Source of the DNA: Saccharomycopsis fibuligera x Saccharomycopsis cf. fibuligera
Taxonomy: Eukaryota > Ascomycota > Saccharomycetes > Ascoideales > Saccharomycopsidaceae
Assembly (NCBI GenBank): GCA_001936135.1
Contig: CP012815.1
Span: 248,001-312,000 of the forward strand
Length of the DNA: 64,000 nucleotides
Direction of reading: 5' to 3'
Positions 1 through 8,540 of this stretch are shown here, in pieces; within the stretch, counting starts at the first letter, position 1; each line of letters opens with the position of its first letter. The notes below the pieces were generated by a model. That model ran no database searches. It was not told where the DNA came from and was given only the letters and a program-made list of their open reading frames with translations. The position numbers and the translations under genes are program-made.

Positions 1-302
1 GTTTGTCTTTACTGGTGAATGCATTGCTTTTCTTTACTATGATTGTTCGTTGCAGTGATTATATCTATTATGTAAAAATCAAAAGAATTCCACAGGAAAT
101 GAAAAGAAATTAGTATTAAATGAAGAGCAAAAATGAAATAATAAACCATAGATAAGATAATCATGGCAAAACAAAGAGCTATAAAAATCAATGAAAAAAG
201 ATTCCCTGGGAGCTAATTTGGCAATGTATAAGATATTAGTCATGTAATAGAAGTAAAAAGAAACTGAGGAAATGAGAAAGAAACTATAATATGGCAACAA
301 TC

Positions 303-725
303 TTATTGAGTAAGACGTTGTCTTGGAGCAAATTTCGTCAATAAACCTGAAGAAAGTGATAGTTAGTATTTGATTATCAAATAATAAATCGTTATCCGTT
401 TTGGTGGAAAAAATTACTCACGTTGTTGTAAATCTTTACTGGTAACAAGTTCACTAATCATAAAAGAAACCAAAGCTCTAACAAAATTAATTGGAGCAGT
501 CAACACCTTCTTTACAAAACTAATAATCCCACTCTTAGCCTTATGATAAATATCATAAAGAACTTCTTGAATATGCTTTGGATGTAATCTTTTAGCACCA
601 TTTTTGGTCTTGTCCCTAAGAGCAGTATAAAATTTACCATTTTTAACCCAGTTAACATAAATGTTTCTAAGAAAGTCTCTAATGGTGCCTCTAATGCCAG
701 GGGACACACTCTGGAATTCGCTCAT
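303..725 (-). CDS. Small two-exon protein of unknown function (115 aa)
   Basis: Exon 1 is 725-422 and exon 2 is 346-303. The intron (421-347, 75 nt) has a GTGAGT donor, a perfect TACTAAC branch point at about 369-363 and a TTCAG acceptor. Splicing joins C to GT to make an Arg codon, and the frame ends at TAA after ...APRQRLTQ. Without splicing the frame stops right after the donor. The product is basic and probably amphipathic: it begins MSEFQSVSPGIRG and has a mildly hydrophobic stretch near residues 68-92 (SFVKKVL...VSFMISEL). No signal peptide or known motif is visible and I do not recognise the family. The start is the first ATG and sits directly against a heptamer repeat array. Splice signals are seen in the sequence; that it is a real gene is an inference from the clean splice and codon structure. 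Confidence 0.7.
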
Positions 726-786
726 ATTGGGTATTGGGTATTGGCTATTGGCTATTGATAGTTGATAGTTGATAGTTGATATTTGA
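726..786. repeat. Heptamer tandem array in the 5' leader of the small two-exon gene
   Basis: Read on the minus strand toward the ATG at 725, the units are CAAATAT, CAACTAT (three), CAATAGC (two), CAATACC (two), then CAAT and the start codon. The CAA core is kept while the last four bases change in blocks, as expected of a tandem array that grew by slippage of neighbouring units. Confidence 0.85.
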
Positions 787-2153
787 TGTTAGATACTGGT
801 ACTAGCACTAAGATTATCCGTTTTTTCTTTTATTGTTCTCTTGAAACAGTTGTCTGAGATTTTTCTTGATTATTGTTTTTTCAAAAGTAGAACCTCGATG
901 GTTTTTGTTGGTTTTGTTGTGACAGGGTTGTGGAAAGTGTGGGTTCTAGGAGTCCTAGAAACGCGGTGCTGGCAAAATATTAGAATGGCTGGCTATATTA
1001 TGCAGGCACTATAGGATGATGGGCGTAGATACGTCAACAGCGTAGCTGTTTTACTTTTTTTTCACTTTTCTTCAGTGTCTAAATGATGCGCAACGGGAGC
1101 AGGATTTAAAACAACAAGGGAAAGAAAGCAAAGAGAAGTCAAAGTGTCAAACAAGGGTCTACTAGGAATATTTATACTCAAAAATCCAGCCACGATTTAT
1201 TTGACCAGCTCACACACCCTTCGCACCCCAGAGAGCGTTTTTTTCTTACTGTTTGTTTAGATTAGGAAGTGAAGAAGTAATTAGCTAGTGCCGCGCCAGA
1301 ATGGAGTGGAATCGAAAAAAAAAAAAAAAAAAAAAAAAAAAATAAAGAAAAACTGGGGGCGGTAATAACGAATAGATAAATGAATTAATCTAGATTGTAG
1401 ATTGTTAACCACTTACATACCTGCCATAAGATCATTGACCAAGACGGGGAAGCTTATCATATACGGTAAGGATCACTTTAATACTCTCTCTTTAGTGGGT
1501 AAGTGGATAAAGAATGCCTAATGGGAAAACGTAAGTTGGTAGACGAATAAATGACCTGGTGCGCCATGAGACCCGAGTTACACTTTCGTTTAGGAGAACC
1601 GCGGCCGGGATCAGCGTACATTGGTAATGTATGTACGATGACAATCATAATATAAAATATGATAAAACCCATCGAGGTTCTGTTCTTCACATAAGAAGGA
1701 GGACGAGTCTGCAAATGGCGATCTTTCTAATATACTATGTAAGACTTGGTGTTTTTTAGTGTACAGTAGCTCATATCATCACATCATGAATGCACCCTTC
1801 CAAAGAGCATTTAGTTGATGATGAGAATGCACACAGTGGCACAGGCAAGCTGGAGTCACTTAAGTCAATGGTACCATGAATGAGCATCTCTCTTGTTTAA
1901 TAGAGAACTTGTCACGATCTTTGAAAACCTACACAAGTAGCTTGAAATGTTGTAGCATAACAAAACGTCGTTACTTCGTTAGGAGTATATGTACAAGGAT
2001 AGCAGCGAGCCAAGACAGAAACTATTTAAATGACATTAAAGTAATAAAAACAAAGAACCAGAGGAACAAATAAAAAAAAAAAAAAAAAAATAAAAAATAA
2101 TAAAAAAAAACAACTAACCCAATAGAAAAGTGCACAATGCAAAAGAATCGTGT
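787..2153. other. Intergenic region, small gene to PET191 3' end
   Basis: No supportable gene. It holds a perfect palindrome at 944-960 (TTCTAGGA, G, TCCTAGAA), a long A tract at about 1315-1341 and another at about 2072-2090. The only longer open frames are low-quality shadows. Confidence 0.6.
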
Positions 2154-2598
2154 TCACTCCTTTGGCTGAGAACGAGCACCGGCACTGTTGTATTTATCCA
2201 ACTCTTTCAACTTGTGATATTCCTCGAGTGGGTCGAAATTACCACTGGTAAGGTTAGCATAAGTTTCATCGTATTTTCCCGTGGATAAAGCACCATTACC
2301 TCTGAATCGTTTAGATCTATCAATAGCCCCCGACTTGCACTCAAAAAAATTACGCAACAAGTCCTGGCATAACTCAGGCAATTCCAGCTTTAAGCTAGCG
2401 TCAGTAACACATTGTTTTGGAGTGTGTCTGTTAATTAATACACAGGGAGATCGCTGGAGACAAATAGCAAGAGCTTTCTTTTGATCTTTGCAACTGGAAA
2501 CGGATGGTTAGTATTCTGCTTTTCTTTCTTGTACGGTGGCGGCTTTATGGCACTCTGTATCTGAATATCCACCTATTGCACACTTACCTAGCGCCCAT
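2154..2598 (-). CDS. PET191: Pet191/Coa5-like cytochrome c oxidase assembly factor
   Basis: A small twin-CX9C-type protein of the mitochondrial intermembrane space needed for cytochrome c oxidase assembly (known family role). Exon 1 is only 11 nt (2598-2588, ATG GGC GCT AG). The intron (2587-2494, 94 nt) has a GTAAGT donor, a TACTAAC branch point at about 2513-2507 and a TTCCAG acceptor; exon 2 is 2493-2154. The spliced product starts MGASCKDQKKALAICLQRSP and continues through LPELCQDLLRNFFECKSG and RFRGNGALSTGKYDETY, matching yeast Pet191 as I recall it, including the cysteine pattern. A CTG codon in LK-(CTG)-ELPELC sits at a polar position of the family, compatible with Ser. Splicing is needed to obtain the first conserved Cys. 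Confidence 0.93.
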
Positions 2599-3140
2599 GG
2601 TTGCAGATTTGAGTCTGATGATGCTCTTATCAGACCCATCTTTCTTCACTTTCTGCTCTTACTTCACTGTGATTTTTGTGCATGCGATATTTTTTTCTTG
2701 ATTCTGGTGACTATTACGGGGCTCGTAACCTAACGGTGGCGGAATAGAATTAGAGTGCAAATTAGGATGCTAATGCAAAATAATAATCAATGATAATATG
2801 GTTGGGTTTGTGTTTTAGTAAAGAGCTATGCTTTTAAATGTTTCTTTTCGCCTCTTTTATGTCGCTAGCTTAGCTTTAGTTGTGCTAAAAGTCATGAGTG
2901 AGCTGTACTGCTCATTTATACATCCATTTTTATGGTATATCCAATAGTCACAGTGCTCGTAATCTTGCACTTTTCTTCAAGCACACTGTGATGGTGACGT
3001 GCTTTTAATGAGTAAGCGTTCATTAAGGTCAAGTACTACATGCTATATCTGTCTAGATAGACCATCTTTAAAGGTGATTTAAAAAAATTCGTTTTGCATG
3101 TGAGATTTTACAGTTTGCAAAAAAAGAGAAGAAGGAAATT
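2599..3140. other. Intergenic region between PET191 and tRNA-Ile
   Basis: Upstream DNA of PET191 and the 3' side of the tRNA gene. A run of seven A on the plus strand just outside the tRNA 3' end (about 3119-3125) reads as a T tract on the minus strand and would serve as the RNA polymerase III terminator. No gene seen. Confidence 0.6.
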
Positions 3141-3253
3141 TGCTCCAGGAGGGGTTCGAACCCACGACCGTCGCGTTTCACACGACCGTGACTTTATGTA
3201 TAAAGCCGTTAGACATTATAAGCACGAAGCGCTTACCTCTGCGCCACAGGAGC
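3141..3253 (-). tRNA. tRNA-Ile(UAU) with intron
   Basis: The cloverleaf reads GCTCCTG acceptor, GCGC/GCGC D stem, TCGTG/CGCGA anticodon stem with loop CTTATAA (anticodon TAT at 3220-3218), CGGTC variable loop, T loop TTCGAAC and discriminator A at 3141. A 40-nt intron lies after position 37 (about 3216-3177), as expected for yeast tRNA-Ile(UAU). Two U:U mismatches are visible, one in the acceptor stem (6:67) and one in the T stem (50:64). A long variable arm without an intron was considered, but CGCGA pairs best with TCGTG and leaves a normal 5-nt variable loop. Confidence 0.85.
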
Positions 3254-4602
3254 AAATCCTTGTGGAAGCAACATAATAACACGGTGACATCAGTTTATGT
3301 GCTACAATACTTTTGTTTTGAATCGTGCGTGACTTGTTTGTGTAAAAGCAATTTGCCTTGTTCTCTGTACATTATACAACTGTCTGGTCAGATGCTATAC
3401 TGTGCCCATTCAGTACGGTACCATGCGAAAATGATAGAAAATATTAAAAAAATACCGCAAGTCTAGATTCCAGTCGATAGATCTAGTACTTAGTGTTTGC
3501 CAGTATGTTTTCCATAATTAAAGAAGAAGAAAAATAGTACAGCTTTGCTTTAGATGGCTTGTGACCCTATTTTCAGTGTCCAATCTCTCACTAACTTCAT
3601 AGCACATTTTACTCATTTAAATCATATGTAGAATGAATGACTTTTACTGAGGTCTACTCTCAGATACATATACGCAATCTCTGGCTGACTTTAGGCAAAA
3701 ACGTATGCATATAAAATCATGCAGAACACCGTATTAACGGAAAACGCAACAAAGATTACCTTACTGCTATTAATTATAAATAGTAGTTTTCTGCTGTGTA
3801 TTTATTTGTGAAAACTTATATATCAAAGAGCGTGCCCGATCTTAATGCACCAAGGCACAATATACTATGCCTGCTTCCGATACCAGAAACCCAAGCATTT
3901 AACTCTCAAAGTTTTGCCTCTATAAATTTAAATAATTCAAAAAATTTTTTCGTAGCTACCATACAAACAGAGACGCTACCGGTTCCGCCTGTGTCAAAGC
4001 TGCGGGTCACTAACGTTTTGCTTTGCGGGCTCATCGCGCTAAAGCAAACTAGCACGCGCTTCGAATTTCAAAACGTGGAGAGCTCTGTGAAGCAGCTGGT
4101 CAACAGCCTATGGTTGAAATACAGAACATCCGATTGATTTTCAAAGATCAGTGATAATACTGGTTTTTGAAAAAGCACAATATTGCCAATTATTGTTCTA
4201 GAACAACTCTATGAATTCATTGAATAAAGTTTTGCGGAGGGTACCCGATGATCTGGACCAAATGGTCCACCGGGGTGGTACGTTGCTCTTGATCACATTA
4301 TAAGATTATGATATCATACTTATATAATCTTATGGACAATTAATTCCCTCTCTTCAATTGTCACAAAGAAGCAATTGTCAATCAACACAACTTTTTCTAA
4401 AGGTGTAAGTAAGCTACACAAAATTTGTAAAAGAACATAAGTCGTCATCATATTTGCAAATTCCATGTCGTAAAAAAGGTAAAACCAAATAAACTGTGAA
4501 AAATTAAAAAACATAGAGAGTAAGTAGTATGCATGAAAATATTAACACCGGTATCTATATAAGTGGTCGAAACTCAAAGTCTCATGTAAAGTCACTCGAA
4601 GC
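3254..4602. other. Intergenic region between tRNA-Ile and the GST gene
   Basis: No convincing gene. A 113-codon open frame at 3796-4137 begins with GTG and has no recognisable motif. A hairpin sits at about 4241-4283, centred on TGGACCA-AA-TGGTCCA (4254-4269) with outer GTACC/GGTAC pairing. Confidence 0.5.
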
Positions 4603-5376
4603 TTACGATTGTTGTTTTGCAAGCTTTTCGTCATATTCTTTTTCAATACTTTGAGCCTTCTGGTATCCTTCATCAGTTTTGATGTTATCTAACCATTTAG
4701 CCAAGTTTGGATACTTGTCTCTAGTGGCAAAGTCTCTTTGGAATGCCATATCCAATGGGAAGGACAAGATTAAGTCAGCAGCACTTAACTTCCCATTAAC
4801 AAAATAGCCGCCATTTTTCTGTACTTCACCATCTAAGAATGAAAGTTGAGATTCGGTTTCACCACCAGAATATTTTTCGGATATTTTGTTGGCCAAGTAG
4901 TTCTTGAATGACGAAAGTGGGAATGGAGCATATGTTTGTCTAACTTTGGACAACACAAATTCAATCAAAAGTGGTGGTTGTAGTGATCCTTCAGCATAAT
5001 GCAAGTAGTAATTGATTTGTTCTTTATCTTCTGGATTACTTAAGACATCGCCATTGTCATAATTTTCCAAAATGTACTGGAAAATGTGACCAGATTCAGC
5101 AATAACTTTTGAATGTTTTGCTGGCTTGCTGCTGACGGTGGAAGTGGAAGTGCCTCCAAGAGATTCAATTTCAAGCAATGGAGATCTACCTAATGGATGA
5201 ATTTTTCTCAAAGACTCTGGGGCCCTAAAATTGGCGTCTCTCTTGTATGGGACAATTTCGTATTTGATTCTAAGAGCTTCAAGCAACCAAACGACTCTTT
5301 GAGCTCTAGACTTTTCCAAAAAGTGTAATTTGATGGAGGCTGGTCCAGAAGTGGCAGAAGTACGTCTAACAGACAT
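4603..5376 (-). CDS. Glutathione S-transferase, Gtt1-like
   Basis: Cytosolic-fold GST of 257 aa that would conjugate glutathione to electrophiles or reduce peroxides (family knowledge). The N-terminal thioredoxin-like domain runs from about residue 14 (IKLHFLEKSRAQRVVWLLEA) through HPLGRSPLLEIE to the ESGHIFQYILENY glutathione-binding segment; HSKVIAESGHI corresponds to the usual I-x-ES/Q-S-x-A-I motif. The C-terminal helical domain contains NGKLSAADLILSFPLDMA, the usual N-capping-box region. An insert (GGTSTSTVSSKPAK) lies before the ES motif. The ATG at 5376 is used; no targeting signal is obvious. Yeast Gtt1 is the closest type I recognise, so GTT1 is likely but paralogues exist. Confidence 0.9.
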   Translation of the reverse strand: MSVRRTSATSGPASIKLHFLEKSRAQRVVWLLEALRIKYEIVPYKRDANFRAPESLRKIHPLGRSPLLEIESLGGTSTSTVSSKPAKHSKVIAESGHIFQYILENYDNGDVLSNPEDKEQINYYLHYAEGSLQPPLLIEFVLSKVRQTYAPFPLSSFKNYLANKISEKYSGGETESQLSFLDGEVQKNGGYFVNGKLSAADLILSFPLDMAFQRDFATRDKYPNLAKWLDNIKTDEGYQKAQSIEKEYDEKLAKQQS

Positions 5377-6713
5377 TGTGTTGTGATGATATTATAATAA
5401 TGTGAAATGAGTAAAGATACAAAAATAAAGATGTCAATGTAAATGAATAAAGAGGATACTATAGAATAAGAGAAAGAAAATATTATTGGGCAGAAAGAGA
5501 TGGATAACAGGGACAATTTATATCACAATCCAAGGGTCTTTTTGTTTGCAGCAACGGAAGAAAAGACAGAGTTTATTTTTGCTTGCGCCTGCCAGCGATC
5601 GCTCGCTTTTTTGGCTGCGATGCGTGCACGTTCATGGCACTGCGCCGCCCTGGGATTCTCGAATCTCCGATTTCAGATGCCGATAATTTTGAAATGAGTT
5701 TACCACCTCCCTAGCCATGGTCACGGCCACTACCATTGCCAGCTGGTTCATAATAAGGATCCCGCCAGTTTTGTAAAGATGATGAATGCTCTCTTAGTCT
5801 GCGATGCCATACTAGTGTGGTGTTTTTTATTTTATTGGACTCGGCTTCAGTAGTTTTAACTGCGGTGGTTGCGTGCGCAATTTTCGTTTGATTTTCCGAT
5901 CGTGAGCAAGATGCGATGACGTTGCAAGTGAGCAACGCACGCAGTACATTGATTCATCACGCAATCTGGTAGCTATGGGCAAAGCATATAATGTCTATAT
6001 GATGCTGAGATGTATAATCTTCGTCATATATGATGGAATAATATTTTGGAAAACAGCAAATATTTGCTTCTTAGATCATGATCGTCCACAATCGTACTTT
6101 CCAATTATACAGCGTTTTCTCTGCTCACCGATCAGCGTTATTTTGAAACATAGTGATACAGCCAACAAGGAAAATTGTTGCAACGTTCTAGAATACCGGA
6201 TGTTGCATCAAATAACAACAGCACATCTATAGCTTGACATATTATTTTGAAATGTTATCATATCACAGCATTATGAGCAACACATTCTGTAAACCGTAAG
6301 CCATCCTTTATTTTGAATCAGGCTCTTGGCAATCATCATCATCATCATCATCATCATATATTTGAAAGCATTCATTAAGTTTTGAACATATAGATTCCAT
6401 CACTTTGAGATACCACAAGACCCACATCCCAAAATGGAAACAAACAGTGCCCTTTACCATACTTACATCAATACCAGTAACCAAACTGTCATCCAAAAAG
6501 CCATTGCTACCACTATTTCTTAAGCAGTTCTTTCCCGATATAGTTGACGTAAGGGGGTGTACCCGCCTCAAAGGACAGACCCCCTTACTTGTATACAGGG
6601 GGTGCACAGAATAAAAGCTCAACATAGCTTAACGTTGTCGCTCCAAAGCTGAGGTAAAGTATGCACTTAACATGTTTGTTGTTAAGTTAGCTTCAGGGGG
6701 TTTTACCAGCGTG

Positions 6714-6759
<46 letters not shown>

Positions 6760-6975
6760 TGAAGCTGCCTATAATGAGGTAAATGTTAAAGAAATAATTT
6801 GGTAAAAAGAAAGACAGAAAAGATTAGAATTGAGAAAAGAAACTTGACTCTAATATGCATTGGCAGGAGGTTATTTGTTCATGACATTGAGGAAAACAAC
6901 TGTTAAAAAATAATAACAATTAGAAATATTATATAAATTCGCATTCACATACAGAATCTAAAATAAAGCTACATC
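5377..6975. other. Intergenic region with CAT and TA microsatellites
   Basis: Divergent promoter region of the GST gene and the secreted-protein gene. It contains a (CAT)n run at about 6334-6358, which creates a spurious poly-Asp frame on the minus strand, and a (TA)n run at about 6717-6756. A TATATAAA box at 6930-6937 lies about 40 bp before the ATG at 6976. No other gene is supported. Confidence 0.6.
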
Positions 6976-8211
6976 ATGAAAGCCCATTTACTATCGTATG
7001 TCGCCATTTTTGTTGTGGTGTTCACTCATTTCTGCAGCACTTCAGTGATTTATACAACCGAAGGAGAATTCATCGATAAGAGAGGTTTCAGTTTGAGTGG
7101 GTTGAGCAAATTGGGGTCTTTAGCAAAGACTAGTTTAAGCAAATTGAAAAGCAGTAGCTCCAAAGTCAGTAGCAGTACCAAATCAGCTACATCATCAGCA
7201 ACTAAAACTTCTAGCAGTGTGTCTAGTTTGAGTAGTTCTTTGAAAAAAGGGTGGAATTGGTTGAAGGGGAAAACAAGCAGCAGCAGTTCTTCAAGCACCA
7301 AATCTAGTAAAAAATCTAGTGGTAAGACTGCTACCAAAGCTTCAGTGAAGACAGCGACAAAAGCTACCGCAAAGGCTGCTACTGCTACTAAAGCCAAAAC
7401 CACCAATACAAAGCATACTTCCACCGCTTCCATAAAATCCAGCAGTGAAGAAGAGGAAGAGGCAGCAGCTGCCGCAAAAGCTAAGAAAACCACTGCTCAC
7501 ACTGCAAGTACCACTCACACTAGTAGCACTCATACCAACAGTCATCACACCACCGGAACCACCACAGAACTTTCAAAGTCCAAAAAAGCATGGAAAAAAG
7601 TTATTCGGGGTATTGAAATAGCTGGGTCTGGGATATTATTCCTCAACTTAGCATCACCTTTACTTTCTGGTTCTGACAGCGATGATGATTCTGCTGCTTC
7701 ATCTACTTACGCTTCAGCTACTGACGAAGACTCTGCAGCCGCCGCTACTGCTAGCACTACAATAATAGTTTCTACATCTTTGGGTGAATGTTTTATTGCT
7801 GGGTTAACTGGATACGATACCCTGGCTATAGCTAGTGCTTCTGCCGCTTGTGTCGCTACCGGTGGAACAATTTCAAATTCCGCTAATGCAATGTTACAGA
7901 CCATTACTGCTGATTTGGTGCTGCAGAATGAAATAGGTCAAGCTCAAGAAGCAATCACTGATGCTGATGCTGATTACTATGATGATGACGACTCTGTGTC
8001 TGTAGTTTATGTTACCGCTTCTGCTACAGACGCAGCTGTTTCTGCTACTGCTACTGCTACTGCTAATGCAATCGCAAGTGGAAACATCAGCGATGATTAT
8101 ACAGTGTTGAACAGCAGTCAGGCCACCCCAGCAATTACTTCGCAGATTACTTCGGTGACCGCTGCTCCTGTTAGTGATGAAACTGAATCCGTGGTTTATG
8201 TTACTGAGTAA
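6976..8211 (+). CDS. Secreted Ser/Thr/Ala-rich precursor with Kex2-type site (protein A of a two-member family)
   Basis: 411 aa. Residues 1-23 form a signal peptide with a strong hydrophobic core. A Lys-Arg pair at 35-36 (IDKR/GF) looks like a Kex2 cleavage site. Residues 37 to about 205 are extremely rich in Ser, Thr, Lys and Ala, with SSS runs and a short acidic EEEEE patch. A hydrophobic segment lies at about 209-230, followed by an acidic linker. The C-terminal domain has C272 and C292 around AGL and IASASA, then GG. SVVYVT occurs at 342-347 and again at the extreme C terminus (405-410). C-x19-C and IASASA recur in the protein at 14817-15593. A CTG codon at 7819-7821 aligns with a TCA serine in that paralogue. 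I do not recognise the family. Kex2 processing and secretion are inferences; function is unknown. Confidence 0.8.
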   Translation: MKAHLLSYVAIFVVVFTHFCSTSVIYTTEGEFIDKRGFSLSGLSKLGSLAKTSLSKLKSSSSKVSSSTKSATSSATKTSSSVSSLSSSLKKGWNWLKGKTSSSSSSSTKSSKKSSGKTATKASVKTATKATAKAATATKAKTTNTKHTSTASIKSSSEEEEEAAAAAKAKKTTAHTASTTHTSSTHTNSHHTTGTTTELSKSKKAWKKVIRGIEIAGSGILFLNLASPLLSGSDSDDDSAASSTYASATDEDSAAAATASTTIIVSTSLGECFIAGLTGYDTLAIASASAACVATGGTISNSANAMLQTITADLVLQNEIGQAQEAITDADADYYDDDDSVSVVYVTASATDAAVSATATATANAIASGNISDDYTVLNSSQATPAITSQITSVTAAPVSDETESVVYVTE

Positions 8212-8540
8212 GGGGTTCTTGGAGTCTTCATCATTTTCATTTGTTTTTTATTTCTTTATTTTTGACCTTAACATTACTACTTTAACATTCAGAAACAAAT
8301 GATTGTATTTTTATCGTGCTAATTTTTTCTTTTTCTTTTTTTTTTTTTTTTTTTTAAAAAAAAACTTACTTCCACCAAAGGCTGATTCCCTCTATTTCTT
8401 ATAAATTCCTTTTCTTATATAACTTTAGATTTTGTGGCTAATATACATTAAAAATGAAAAACGGACAATGAAAAAAAAAAAAATGCTAATGTACAGATTT
8501 AAACCAATTAAAGTTCAAGCAAGAGAACATATCACCTGTC
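8212..8540. other. Convergent 3' intergenic region
   Basis: Shared 3' flank of the secreted-protein gene and DBR1. It is T-rich, with a long T run passing into an A run near 8334-8364, suitable for 3'-end formation on both strands. No gene. Confidence 0.6.

Noticed and set aside
3796-4137. 113-codon plus-strand frame
   Set aside because: It starts with GTG, has no recognisable motif and no splice signals that would supply an ATG.
6308-6625. 105-codon minus-strand frame with a run of Asp
   Set aside because: The Asp run is a read of the (CAT)n microsatellite; no start context, motif or splice structure supports a gene.
7050-7493. Long minus-strand frame opposite the protein A gene
   Set aside because: A mirror of the repetitive Ser/Lys/Ala codons of the plus-strand gene; the plus strand has the signal peptide, TATA box and paralogue support.
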